Shown: positions 6,390 to 14,709, numbered from the stretch's first letter. The stretch: 16,987 nt of DNA from Oscillospiraceae bacterium (GCA_016296485.1 JAEDJF010000027.1:1-16987), one strand, 5' to 3'. Numbers and translations are program-made. The notes: generated by a model from the letters alone, not told the origin.

Positions 6390-7220
6390 TTGGGAAGAAA
6401 ACTCTTTTGTGATATAAGCCCCACCTGCTATAAAATTTCCGTGGCAAAAGAAACCTTGCGAAGATACATAAAGGATTTTTTCAGCAAAGAAAAAATCGCA
6501 AAAACAAGGAGCGATACGCTTTTGCCGAATATCGTAAAGGGACACAGCTCAATTCTTGTGCGCCGTCTTGCGGGGGTTGACCTTTCGCTCCAGGAAAACA
6601 AGGTGACGAATATCGAGCTTGCCTGCGCCAGGATAAACGGGACAGTTGTAAACCCCGGCGAAACCTTCTCTTTTTGGCGCACCGTCGGAAAGACCACCGC
6701 AAAAGAGGGATATAAAGAGGGTCTTATAATAAAACGCGGCGGAAAGCTCGGCTCCGGAATCGGCGGCGGTCTTTGCCAGATGGCAAATATGATACACTGG
6801 CTTGTGCTCAGCAGCCCCATGACAGTGACCGAGCTACACCATCATTCTGACGCGCTTTTCCCGGACGAAAGGCGCCGGGTGCCTTTCGGCACCGGAACCT
6901 CAGTCCTCAATAACTATGTTGATTACCGTTTTAAAAACAATACCGACCAGCCGGTACAGATAGTCGTTTGGACGGAAAACGGCGAGCTTTGCGGCGAGCT
7001 ACGAAGCGAGCGCGAGTACCCCTACCGCTATAAACTTGTGGAGGAAAATCACCACTTCCGAAAAGAGGGCGAAAAGTATTACCGCATTTCGCAGGTGTAC
7101 CGCCTTGTAATAGACCGCGCCTCCGGAGAGGAAATCCGAAAGGAACTTATTTTGGATAACCATTCTCTTGTAATGTACGACTCTGCGCTCATTCCGAAAG
7201 AACAGATAAGGGAAGACTGA
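6390..7220 (+). CDS. VanW family protein (short, stand-alone form)
   Basis: A 276-residue protein that is nearly all VanW domain, close in length to VanW of enterococcal vanB clusters, and lacking the N-terminal membrane anchor and extra domains of the long clostridial VanW proteins. The key blocks are NPGETFSFW (88-96), the cysteine motif GIGGGLCQ (123-130, Cys129), TELHHHSD (147-154) and the conserved arginine/glycine segment RRRVPFGTGTS (161-171). VanW proteins have no proven biochemical role; their setting links them to peptidoglycan or envelope. No signal peptide is visible. The start is a TTG preceded eight bases earlier by AGGAG within a GA-rich stretch; no ATG or GTG fits. It is first in an operon with the DltA-like and DltC-like genes, four bases ahead of the former. 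Confidence 0.9.
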   Translation: MGRKLFCDISPTCYKISVAKETLRRYIKDFFSKEKIAKTRSDTLLPNIVKGHSSILVRRLAGVDLSLQENKVTNIELACARINGTVVNPGETFSFWRTVGKTTAKEGYKEGLIIKRGGKLGSGIGGGLCQMANMIHWLVLSSPMTVTELHHHSDALFPDERRRVPFGTGTSVLNNYVDYRFKNNTDQPVQIVVWTENGELCGELRSEREYPYRYKLVEENHHFRKEGEKYYRISQVYRLVIDRASGEEIRKELILDNHSLVMYDSALIPKEQIRED

Positions 7221-7224
7221 TAGT

Positions 7225-8637
7225 TTGTTAGGAATCAAAAAAATCGCCGCCCAAAACGGCGAAAAAATTGCCTATATATCCGGCGGCGAAAAGATTACTT
7301 ACGCCGAGCTTTTGAAAAAAGCCGAAACCGCCGCGTCTCTTTTGAAAAAACAGGGGACAGCACCCGTGGTTATCTACGGCGAAAGTAAAACAGAGCCTCT
7401 CGTTTCGATTTTTGCCTGCCTTCTGGCGGGTCGCCCCTACGTCCCGGTGAGCGTGAGCACGCCGGAACAAAGGCTTCAAAAAATTATGAACTCCGCTTCG
7501 TGCTCGCTGGTGCTCAAAAGCGGCGAAACAGAGCCCGAAACAAAAACAGAGTGCCTGACGCTCGACGGGCTGAAAAAATATGAGCACCTGCCGGAAGAGT
7601 CGTGCTCAAGCGATACCGCGTACGTAATTTTCACCTCCGGAAGCACCGGCGAACCCAAAGGCGTTCCCATTTCAAGGGCAAATCTCGAAAACTTTATAGA
7701 CTGGATAAAAACCGTCGAACCGCTTTCGGAGTACGAAAATGCCGTAGTATTAAATACCGCTTCGTTTAGCTTCGACCTCAGCGTAGCCGCGATATATTAT
7801 TCCTTTTTCGGCGGTCATACCCTCGTTTCGCTTGAGCGGGAAAACGCGGAAAACTGCAGCGCGGTTTTTGAAACAATGCTCAAAAACCGCGTAAATATAG
7901 CCGTTATGACTCCGACCTTCGCAAGGCTTTGCCTTCTTGACAGGGATTTTTCCGCCGGGAATTTTCCCGACCTTCGCTGCATATTTTTCTGCGGCGAGCG
8001 CCTTGAAAAGGCGACGGCGGCAAAGCTTTTTGAAAGGTTCCCGGATTTGAAAATAATCAACGCCTACGGACCGACGGAAGCAACCTGCGCCGTTTCGGCG
8101 GTGCTCATAACTTCGGAAATGGTCAAAACGGAGGATATTCTTCCGGTCGGTCGCCCGGAAACCTCCGCCGTGAAAATAGAAATAGAAGAGGGAGAAATTA
8201 TCCTTAAAGGAAAAAGCGTGTTTTCCGGTTACCAAGGCTGCGCCTCCGAAAACTGCTTTAAAGAAAACGGCGAAAACTGTTTCAGAACCGGAGACCTCGG
8301 CTATATTGAGGACGGAAAAATTTACTGTTCCGGGAGAAAGGACAGCCAAATTAAATATAAAGGCTACCGAATCGAGCTCGGAGAAATCGAAAGCGCCCTG
8401 AATTCGCTTCCCGGCGTTCGGGAGAGCGCCGCGGCGGCGAAAAGAAACCCCGGCGGAAGCGTAAAAATGATAAAGGCTTTCGTCGCTTTGGAGTCGGGCT
8501 TCGACAAGGAAGGCGTAAAATCCGGGCTTAAAAACCTTCTCCCGGACTATATGATACCGAAAGTAATAGAAGTATTGGAAAAACTTCCGGTAAATAAGAA
8601 CGGAAAAATTGACAGAAAGCTGCTTGATGAATTATGA
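7225..8637 (+). CDS. DltA-like D-alanine/amino acid adenylating enzyme
   Basis: A 470-residue AMP-forming ligase expected to activate an amino acid with ATP and load it on the carrier protein encoded next. Adenylation motifs in order: TSGSTGEPKG (137-146), SFSFDLS (180-186) with the substrate-amine aspartate at 184, FFCGERL (254-260), YGPTEAT (281-287), TGDLGY (355-360), GRKDSQIKYKGYRIELGEIE (370-389), and the catalytic lysine in NGKIDRK (Lys461). The Cys of FFCGE (256) appears to match the cysteine linked to D-alanine choice in DltA; this is from memory, not an alignment. Somewhat shorter than the usual roughly 500 residues. The start is TTG, with AAGGGAAG nine bases before; the first in-frame ATG lies well inside the domain. 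Could also be a free-standing NRPS-type adenylation enzyme. Confidence 0.88.
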   Translation: MLGIKKIAAQNGEKIAYISGGEKITYAELLKKAETAASLLKKQGTAPVVIYGESKTEPLVSIFACLLAGRPYVPVSVSTPEQRLQKIMNSASCSLVLKSGETEPETKTECLTLDGLKKYEHLPEESCSSDTAYVIFTSGSTGEPKGVPISRANLENFIDWIKTVEPLSEYENAVVLNTASFSFDLSVAAIYYSFFGGHTLVSLERENAENCSAVFETMLKNRVNIAVMTPTFARLCLLDRDFSAGNFPDLRCIFFCGERLEKATAAKLFERFPDLKIINAYGPTEATCAVSAVLITSEMVKTEDILPVGRPETSAVKIEIEEGEIILKGKSVFSGYQGCASENCFKENGENCFRTGDLGYIEDGKIYCSGRKDSQIKYKGYRIELGEIESALNSLPGVRESAAAAKRNPGGSVKMIKAFVALESGFDKEGVKSGLKNLLPDYMIPKVIEVLEKLPVNKNGKIDRKLLDEL

Positions 8638-8858
8638 TAAACGTTTCCGATTTGCTGTATGAAATCTGTGAGGATGAACTCGTTTATGAGCCCGACTGTG
8701 AGCTTATCGAGTCCGGGCTTTTGGACTCCTACGCGATGATAGAGCTCTTTTCAGCCCTTGAGGACGGGGGTGTCTATCTCCAGCCCACCCGCATAGACAG
8801 GAGCCTTTTGAAAACCCCCGCCGGGATACAAAAGCTCGTGGACGATTACGGGAAATAA
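8634..8858 (+). CDS. DltC-like D-alanyl carrier protein
   Basis: A 74-residue acyl-carrier-type protein. The phosphopantetheine site is Ser32 in ESGLLDSYAMIEL (26-38), with the Leu-Asp-Ser order seen in DltC. The later segment VYLQPTRIDRSLLKTPAGI (about 47-65) has the PTxIDRxxxxTP pattern that marks DltC rather than fatty-acid or NRPS carriers. Its ATG overlaps the stop of the DltA-like gene (ATGA), so loading enzyme and carrier are co-translated. In the known pathway DltC passes D-alanine to DltB for teichoic acid modification, but neither DltB nor DltD is encoded here. No clear terminator follows, so some read-through into the peptidase gene is possible. Confidence 0.88.
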   Translation: MINVSDLLYEICEDELVYEPDCELIESGLLDSYAMIELFSALEDGGVYLQPTRIDRSLLKTPAGIQKLVDDYGK

Positions 8859-8872
8859 AAAGCGAAATAGTT

Positions 8873-8901
8873 TTGCAATATCCTTTTTTATGTAGTATAA
8901 T
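8873..8901 (+). promoter_or_regulatory. Promoter of the oligoendopeptidase gene
   Basis: A -35 TTGCAA (8873-8878), 17-base spacer and perfect -10 TATAAT (8896-8901). Transcription would start near 8908, leaving a leader of about 49 bases. The open frame extends back into the -35 itself, so the ATG downstream is the start. Confidence 0.85.
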
Positions 8902-8956
8902 TAAAACAATATGTTACCCGCCCAAAGCTAAAATATCTTTACGGAGGTTTTTGTAT

Positions 8957-10756
8957 ATGGCAAAGGAAATCTTAAAACGAAGCGAAGTTCCGGAGGAGTT
9001 CACCTGGAACCTCAAGGACATATTTGAAAGCGACGAAGCCTGGCTCGCCGAATACGAGGCACTCAAAGAGCTCCCCGAAAAAGTTGCCGCTTTCCGCGGC
9101 AAGCTCGGCGAAAGCGCTGCAAACCTTCTTGAGTTCTTTAAAGAGGACGACGAGCTCAACGTCCGCCTTGAGATGCTCTACGGCTACGCCAGCTGCAAAT
9201 GTGACCAGGACACCGCCAACAGCACCTATCAGGATTTTCGCGGCAAAGCAATGAGCGTTATCGTCGCAATTTCCAGCGCAGGCGCTTACGCTTCCCCCGA
9301 AATTATGGCTATCCCCGAGGAAACTCTCAACAGGTTCTATGAGGAGGAGCCGGAGCTCGAGACCTACCGCCGCAGCATCTACAGCGTACGCCGCCGCGCC
9401 GAACACATTCTCTCTCCCGAGTGCGAAGCAATCCTTTCCGCCGCGGGAGAAATGTCCGAAGCGCCCCAGACCATTTCCAGCACCTTTGAAAACGCCGACC
9501 TCAAGTTCCCGAGCGTCACCGACAAAGAGGGCAATACCTATCCTCTTACCGGCGGTTCTTTCGTTCCGCTTCTTGAAAGCCCGGACCAGGAGTTCAGAAA
9601 ACAGGTTTTTGAAACCTATTATAACCGCCTCGGCGAGTTCAAGAACACCGTCGCCGCGACCCTTGACGCGCAGTTCAAACAGCTTCGCTTCTTTGCGGAA
9701 ACCCGCAAATATCCGAGCACTCTTGCCGCCTCTCTCGACAGAACCGAGGTGCCCACCGAGGTTTACACCAACCTCATCGAAGCCGTTCACGCTAACCTCG
9801 ATAAAATGTACCGCTACGTCGCTCTCCGTAAGAAAATGCTCGGCGTAGATGAGCTCCATATGTACGACGTATATACTCCCATCGTTGCCGACGCCGCCGA
9901 GGAAATTCCATTTGAACAGGCGAAGGAGACCGTCCTCGAGGCGCTCCACGTCCTCGGCGACGACTACGTTGCACTTCTCAAAGAGGGCTTTGAAAACCGC
10001 TGGATAGACGTTTACGAAAACGAAGGCAAACGCGGCGGAGCCTATTCCTCCGGCAACAGCTGGCCGCACCCCTACGTCCTTCTTAACCACAAGGACAACC
10101 TTGACAGCCAGTTTACCCTTGCTCACGAGATGGGTCACGCTCTCCACAGCTACCATAGCTGCAAGTACCAGCCCGTTTCCACCAGCGGCTACGTGATTTT
10201 CGTAGCGGAGGTCGCCTCCACCTGCAACGAGGTGCTCCTTATGCGTCACCTTCTCAAGAAAACCACCGATAAACGCCAGCGTGCATATCTTATCAACCAC
10301 TTCCTCGACCAGTTCAAGGGCACCATTTACCGTCAGACCATGTTCGCTGAGTTCGAACTTGAAATGGGCAGAATGGCGGAAAACGGCGAATCCCTTACCG
10401 CCGACGCCCTTTCCGCGAAATATCACGAGCTCAATAAGCTCTATTTCGGACCGGATATGATTTCTGACGACGGAATCGCTCTTGAATGGGCAAGAATCCC
10501 GCACTTCTTCTATAACTACTACGTGTTCCAGTACGCCACCGGCTTCTCCGCCGCCGTCGCCATTGCGAACCGCATCCTTGCGGAGGGCGAGCCCGCCGTC
10601 GCCGACTATAAGAAATTCCTTTCCGGCGGCTCCAGCACCGACCCGATTTCCCTTCTTAAAATTGCCGGCGTTGATATGAGCACCCCCGACCCCATCAACT
10701 CCGCCCTCAAGCTCTTCGATGAGCTCCTCGACGAAATGGAGTCCCTCGTGGGCTGA
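8957..10756 (+). CDS. pepF: Oligoendopeptidase F
   Basis: A 599-residue M3-family zinc metallopeptidase of the PepF/PepB group that cuts short peptides in the cytoplasm. The zinc site is HEMGH (390-394) within FTLAHEMGHALHS, with the third ligand Glu418 in VAEVASTCNE, 24 residues after the second histidine. The N-terminal third is the helical lid (starting VPEEFTWNLKDIFESDEAW) and the C-terminal half the catalytic domain, ending in the family-typical YQYATGFSAA-like segment (FQYATGFSAAVAIANRI). Length is normal. The ATG has ACGGAGG nine bases before it. Codon use is noticeably richer in CTC, AAC and AAG than in its neighbours, which suggests strong expression. It has its own promoter and terminator. 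Confidence 0.95.
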   Translation: MAKEILKRSEVPEEFTWNLKDIFESDEAWLAEYEALKELPEKVAAFRGKLGESAANLLEFFKEDDELNVRLEMLYGYASCKCDQDTANSTYQDFRGKAMSVIVAISSAGAYASPEIMAIPEETLNRFYEEEPELETYRRSIYSVRRRAEHILSPECEAILSAAGEMSEAPQTISSTFENADLKFPSVTDKEGNTYPLTGGSFVPLLESPDQEFRKQVFETYYNRLGEFKNTVAATLDAQFKQLRFFAETRKYPSTLAASLDRTEVPTEVYTNLIEAVHANLDKMYRYVALRKKMLGVDELHMYDVYTPIVADAAEEIPFEQAKETVLEALHVLGDDYVALLKEGFENRWIDVYENEGKRGGAYSSGNSWPHPYVLLNHKDNLDSQFTLAHEMGHALHSYHSCKYQPVSTSGYVIFVAEVASTCNEVLLMRHLLKKTTDKRQRAYLINHFLDQFKGTIYRQTMFAEFELEMGRMAENGESLTADALSAKYHELNKLYFGPDMISDDGIALEWARIPHFFYNYYVFQYATGFSAAVAIANRILAEGEPAVADYKKFLSGGSSTDPISLLKIAGVDMSTPDPINSALKLFDELLDEMESLVG

Positions 10757-10767
10757 TATTTAAAGTG

Positions 10768-10799
10768 AAAAAGCGCGCCCTGCGGGGCGCGCTTTTTTT
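10768..10799. terminator. Bidirectional terminator between pepF and the MFS gene
   Basis: Stem GCGCGCCC (10773-10780) with its complement (10785-10792) around a TGCG loop, flanked by A5 before and T7 after. The A/T arms can extend the stem to about 13 pairs, and the T run on one strand and A run on the other allow it to stop both converging transcripts. Confidence 0.9.
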
Positions 10800-10808
10800 C
10801 GTTTCGTT

Positions 10809-12038
10809 TTAAGCCTGGCGGTTATAAATCGGTACGACGTGCTTTTTGTTCCCGCCGATGATAACGAGGGCGGAAACGGCGCTGAACGCCATAAAACAGG
10901 TGAGCACCATTCTTGTGGGAAGGAACTCCGAAAGCGCTCCCGCAAGGAGCTGACCGAGGAGGGCTCCAACAGTGTTGAGCATCATAAAGGTGCCGTTATA
11001 GCGTCCCTTGCGCTCGTTGGGAACGTAGGACTGGGTGGCGGAAATCCTGATGTTATAGGACGTTACGCTCAAAAGCCCGTTGAGGAAACAGGCTCCCTGC
11101 ATCACGATAATGGGAGTATAAAGGTAAAATCCTTCGAGCAGCGCTATCGAGACGTAAACGAAAAGGGCAATGGCGTATTTTTTGTCTGTCGGGAGCTTTA
11201 TCTTGTAATGGAGCATTCCGCCGAGCACCCGCCCGATTACCATAAACGCCCAGACGGAGGTGTAAATGTATTCGCCGTTTTCAAAGTTCCCACGGAACCA
11301 GGGAAGGGTGATTACCTGCGAAGCGCCGCCGGAAAAGGAGATGACGGTGAAATAAAGCGTAATCGCAAGAAGCCCTTTTTCGGAAAAGAGGTAGCGACCC
11401 CCCTCGCGCATATCCTTGATGTACTGCCCTCCGCCGTACTCGGCGGGCTTTTCGAGGACGTTTTTCCCCTCAACGTCGCTTATCCTCATTTCAAAAAGCG
11501 CCGCCGCAAGGAAGCAAAGGGCGTTCGCAATGAGCAGGGGACAGAGACCGACGGTGTTGTAAACGAAGGCGGAAACGGGTATCATAACGAAAGTCAGCGT
11601 TTCAAGGGCGCTCGAAATGGAATAGGCTTTCGTGTAGTTGCCCTCGCTTATGAGCATCGGGAAAAAGCTCTGGAAAGCGACGTTATAAACGCTGCTTATC
11701 ATTCCGCTGACGAAAACCGCCGCCGCGAAAATCCCGAAATTGAGGACGTCAAAATAAACCATCGCGCCGAGGAAAATATAAAGGGCGGTCATGGTAAAAT
11801 CGAGCCAGTAAATGGTCCTCCTCCTTGAAAAGCGGTCCATCAGCGGACCGGAAATCACCGGAGCCGCTATCTGCGGAAGAGTGTAGAGGAAGATATAAAT
11901 TGAGTAGTAAAGAGTCGAGCCTGTGAAGTCAAGCACAAAAAGGCTCATAGCGAAGCTCGCAAGGGCGTTTCCGATCATAGAAACGACGCTTCCGAGGGTG
12001 ATTATCGTAAAATCTTTTGTCCAAAGTTTGTTTTCCAT
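10809..12038 (-). CDS. Major facilitator superfamily transporter
   Basis: A 409-residue membrane transporter with about 12 hydrophobic segments. The loop between helices 2 and 3 has the MFS signature GPLMDRFSRRR (64-74), and the overall look, with an early MIGNALASFAMSLFVLDFTG helix, is that of the EntS/macrolide-efflux-like MFS_3 group of exporters; the substrate is unknown. The start is the ATG that follows GAGG by eight bases. Two upstream in-frame ATGs (at 12080 and 12068) lie before the inferred transcription start and lack a ribosome binding site. It is divergent from the amidohydrolase gene, with about 140 bases between them. Confidence 0.9.
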   Translation of the reverse strand: MENKLWTKDFTIITLGSVVSMIGNALASFAMSLFVLDFTGSTLYYSIYIFLYTLPQIAAPVISGPLMDRFSRRRTIYWLDFTMTALYIFLGAMVYFDVLNFGIFAAAVFVSGMISSVYNVAFQSFFPMLISEGNYTKAYSISSALETLTFVMIPVSAFVYNTVGLCPLLIANALCFLAAALFEMRISDVEGKNVLEKPAEYGGGQYIKDMREGGRYLFSEKGLLAITLYFTVISFSGGASQVITLPWFRGNFENGEYIYTSVWAFMVIGRVLGGMLHYKIKLPTDKKYAIALFVYVSIALLEGFYLYTPIIVMQGACFLNGLLSVTSYNIRISATQSYVPNERKGRYNGTFMMLNTVGALLGQLLAGALSEFLPTRMVLTCFMAFSAVSALVIIGGNKKHVVPIYNRQA

Positions 12039-12070
12039 TAAAATATCCTCAACCGAAAAATCTGCCATCA

Positions 12071-12099
12071 AGTATAGCACAATGGGGCATTATTGTAAA
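12071..12099 (-). promoter_or_regulatory. Promoter of the MFS transporter gene
   Basis: On the minus strand: -35 TTTACA (12099-12094), 17-base spacer and extended -10 TGCTATACT (hexamer 12076-12071). Transcription would start near 12064, about 26 bases before the ATG at 12038. Confidence 0.82.
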
Positions 12100-12143
12100 T
12101 CAAAAAATCAAACGGGCTTTACCGCAGACATTAAATATGGTAA

Positions 12144-12149
12144 TATAAT
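12144..12149 (+). promoter_or_regulatory. Probable -10 element of the amidohydrolase-dinB unit
   Basis: TATAAT at 12144-12149, 28 bases before the start codon. No convincing -35 lies 16-18 bases upstream (TTTACC at 12118 is 20 bases away), so this is weaker than the other promoters. It is placed correctly for a divergent pair with the MFS promoter. Confidence 0.5.
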
Positions 12150-12176
12150 TCTATAAAATCAAAAAGGGGCGGAAAA

Positions 12177-13457
12177 ATGAAATACGCTTTTGTAAACGGA
12201 ACAGTTTTGGACGGAACTTTGGATATGGAGCCGAAAACCGGGCTCGCGGTGCTCGTTGACGGGGAAAAGATAGAAGCGGTGGTTCCCGCTTCCGCCGACC
12301 TTTCGGGTTATGAAATAATCGACCTTGGGGGCAAATATCTGATGCCCGGGCTTATCAATATGCACGTTCATCTTCCCTCCAGCGGAAAACCGAGCAAGAA
12401 GAAAAGCGACCCCGTGAAGCTCGTGAAAATTCTTACGAGCAACGCGCTCTTTAGAATGATAGTCCGCGCCGTCTGCGAAAGCTACGCCAAAACCCAGCTT
12501 ATGAGCGGCGTCACGACAATTCGCACCGTCGGCGGGGTAATAAACTGCGACACCGAAATCCGCGACCGGATAAAAAGCGGAAAAGCGATAGGTCCCCGTA
12601 TCCTTGCTTCAAATATGGCGGTTTCCGTTCCCGGGGGACATATGGCGTACTCCCTTGCCTACGCCGCCGAAAGCCCGGAGGAAGCGAGAAATTACGTTGC
12701 GAAAATAGCCGAGGATAACCCGGATATAATAAAGCTGATGATAACCGGCGGCGTGCTTGACGCGAAAGTAAAGGGAGAGCCCGGCGTGCTCAAAATGCCG
12801 CCGGAATACGTAAAGGCCGCCTGTGACGAAGCCCATAAGCGCGGATTCAGGGTCGCCGCCCACGTTGAAAGCCCCGAGGGCGTCCGCGTTGCCCTTGAAA
12901 ACGGCGTCGATTCCATTGAGCACGGCGCAAAGCCCGACGAGCATATAATATCGCTCTTTAAGGAGCGCGGCGCCTGTCAGATTACTACCCTTTCTCCCGC
13001 CCTTCCTTTCGCCCTTTTTGACAGGGAGGTAAGCAAAATCTCCGAAATGGAGCAGTATAACGGCACCGTCGTTTTCGAGGGGATAATTGCCTGCGCGAAA
13101 GCCTGCCTTGAAAACGGAATCCCCGTCGGTCTCGGAACGGACACGGGCTGTCCCTATATAACCCACTACGATATGTGGCGCGAGGTCAACTATTTCCACA
13201 AGTTCTGCGGCGTTTCCAATTCCTTTGCGCTTTACAGCGCCACCCTTCGCAACGCGGAAATAGCCGGAATATCCGATATTACCGGCTCGGTGGAGGCGGG
13301 AAAATGCGCTGACCTTATTGTTACAGAGAAAAACCCTCTTGAAAACCTCTGCGCCCTTCGAAACGTTAAAATGGTAATGGCAAACGGAAGGCTCATTAAG
13401 AATCCCAAAGTCAAAAAAATGCCCGACGTGGAGCGGGAGCTCGATAAATTTATCTGA
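12177..13457 (+). CDS. Amidohydrolase family protein (imidazolonepropionase/prolidase-like)
   Basis: A 426-residue metal-dependent hydrolase of the amidohydrolase superfamily. The metal-site residues appear in the standard order: MHVHL (His63, His65), the presumed carboxylated lysine in IIKLMITGG (Lys186), AAHVES (His229), SIEHG (His249) and GTDTG (Asp322). The closing GSVEAGKCADLIV block is the usual end of the barrel before the small beta-sandwich. Relatives include imidazolonepropionase and Xaa-Pro dipeptidase-like enzymes that cut cyclic amides or dipeptides; the exact substrate cannot be given, and no histidine-use genes are nearby. AAGGGGCGG precedes the ATG. It is divergent from an MFS transporter and 26 bases ahead of dinB, so it is probably in one transcript with dinB. 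Confidence 0.88.
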   Translation: MKYAFVNGTVLDGTLDMEPKTGLAVLVDGEKIEAVVPASADLSGYEIIDLGGKYLMPGLINMHVHLPSSGKPSKKKSDPVKLVKILTSNALFRMIVRAVCESYAKTQLMSGVTTIRTVGGVINCDTEIRDRIKSGKAIGPRILASNMAVSVPGGHMAYSLAYAAESPEEARNYVAKIAEDNPDIIKLMITGGVLDAKVKGEPGVLKMPPEYVKAACDEAHKRGFRVAAHVESPEGVRVALENGVDSIEHGAKPDEHIISLFKERGACQITTLSPALPFALFDREVSKISEMEQYNGTVVFEGIIACAKACLENGIPVGLGTDTGCPYITHYDMWREVNYFHKFCGVSNSFALYSATLRNAEIAGISDITGSVEAGKCADLIVTEKNPLENLCALRNVKMVMANGRLIKNPKVKKMPDVERELDKFI

Positions 13458-13483
13458 TTTTTAAAACGAAAGGGGAGCGAAAA

Positions 13484-14659
13484 ATGAAAATTTTCCACGT
13501 TGATATGAACTCGTTTTTCGCCTCCTGCGAACAGGCGGAAAATCCCGCCTACCTCGGAAAGCCGCTCATCGTCTGCGGAAATCCAAAGGAGCGCACCGGA
13601 ATAGTCCTCGCCGCGAGCTACGAAGCAAAGGCGTTCGGCGTAAAAACGGCGATGCTGAACCACGAAGCTCTTCGCCTTTGCCCAAACGCTATATTTGTTC
13701 CCAGCCGCCACCGGCTTTATTCCCAGTACAGCCGCAAGGTGATGGCAATACTCGACGATTTTACGCCCATAAAGGAGCAGGCGTCCATCGACGAAGCCTA
13801 TCTTGATATGACCGGGACGGAGCGCCTTTTCGGCGACAGCCGTCACGCCGCCCTGCTTATTCAGTCGAGAATACACGACGAACTGGGGCTCGGCTGTTCG
13901 GTGGGAATCTCCACCAATAAGCTTCTTGCGAAAATGGCGAGCGATATGAAAAAGCCCATGGGAATAACGGAGCTTTACGAAGCCGACGTTCCGGAAAAGC
14001 TTTGGCCTCTTCCGGTGCGGGAGCTTTTCGGCGTCGGCAAAAAGACCGCCGAAAAGCTGAATTCCTTCGGAATAATGACCATCGGAGACCTCGCGAAGGC
14101 CGACGAAAAATTCCTTCTTGACGCCTTCGGCGAAGCAATGTCGAAATACCTCATTGATTCCTCGAACGGTCGGGGAGCCGAAAGGCTCGAGCCGGACGGC
14201 ACCGTCGAAAATCAAAGCATAGGCAACGAAAACACCTATTCCCACGACCTTACGAATCTTGAGGAAATAAACCACGAGCTTCTTTTTATAAGCGACTCCG
14301 TGGGCTATCGCCTAAGGCGAGAGAAAAAACAGGCACGCTGCGTAACCGTTAAAATAAAATATTACGATTTCAAAGTCGTTACGAGGAGCCGCACCCTTTC
14401 CGCGCCCTTTGAATCGACGGAGGAAATATATAAAACCGCGGCGGAGCTTTTCGCAGCAAACTGGAACAAAAAGCCCGTGCGCCTTCTCGGAGTGACCGTT
14501 TCGGGCTTCGACGAAGCGTCCCAGCTTTCATTTTTCAGCGACGCCGCCACGGAAAAGCACATCGCCGTGGACAGCAGTATTGATAAGCTTAGGGAAAAGT
14601 TCGGCTTCAACAGCATCAGCCGCGCGTCGCTGATGGATAAAACAAATAAGAAGCTTTGA
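13484..14659 (+). CDS. dinB: DNA polymerase IV (Y-family)
   Basis: A 391-residue translesion polymerase that copies damaged DNA with low fidelity. The catalytic acids are Asp7 in FHVDMNSFFA (4-13) and the Asp103-Glu104 pair in SIDEAYLD (101-108); Phe12 is in the place of the steric gate that excludes ribonucleotides. The helix-hairpin-helix of the thumb is LFGVGKKTAEKLNSFGI (181-197), and the little finger domain follows (about 245-345). QLSFF (347-351) close to the C-terminus fits the clamp-binding motif. Length is normal. The ribosome binding site AAGGGGAG is 6 bases before the ATG. No LexA-box-like site was found upstream, as expected for a second gene in a unit. Confidence 0.95.
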   Translation: MKIFHVDMNSFFASCEQAENPAYLGKPLIVCGNPKERTGIVLAASYEAKAFGVKTAMLNHEALRLCPNAIFVPSRHRLYSQYSRKVMAILDDFTPIKEQASIDEAYLDMTGTERLFGDSRHAALLIQSRIHDELGLGCSVGISTNKLLAKMASDMKKPMGITELYEADVPEKLWPLPVRELFGVGKKTAEKLNSFGIMTIGDLAKADEKFLLDAFGEAMSKYLIDSSNGRGAERLEPDGTVENQSIGNENTYSHDLTNLEEINHELLFISDSVGYRLRREKKQARCVTVKIKYYDFKVVTRSRTLSAPFESTEEIYKTAAELFAANWNKKPVRLLGVTVSGFDEASQLSFFSDAATEKHIAVDSSIDKLREKFGFNSISRASLMDKTNKKL

Positions 14660-14672
14660 GTATCCGAAAATT

Positions 14673-14706
14673 AAAAAATCCTCCCGCCTTTTCGGGAGGA
14701 TTTTTT
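14673..14706. terminator. Bidirectional terminator between dinB and the CmpB-like gene
   Basis: A 14-base-pair stem of AAAAAATCCTCCCG (14673-14686) with 14693-14706 around a CCTTTT loop. The A6 and T6 ends give a T run on either strand, so it can end both converging transcripts. Confidence 0.9.
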
Positions 14707-14709
14707 CAC

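Noticed and set aside
8873..8956. TTG start that would lengthen PepF by 28 residues
   Set aside because: The codon is part of the -35 box; a strong ribosome binding site marks the later ATG.
8972..10504. A 510-codon open frame on the minus strand inside pepF
   Set aside because: It lies wholly opposite a clear metallopeptidase gene, has no promoter or ribosome binding site, and its product has the low-complexity Gly/Val/Ala look of an antisense reading of a GC-rich gene.
10839..11828. A 329-codon plus-strand frame opposite the MFS gene
   Set aside because: Fully antisense to a convincing transporter, without recognisable motifs; a shadow of codon bias.
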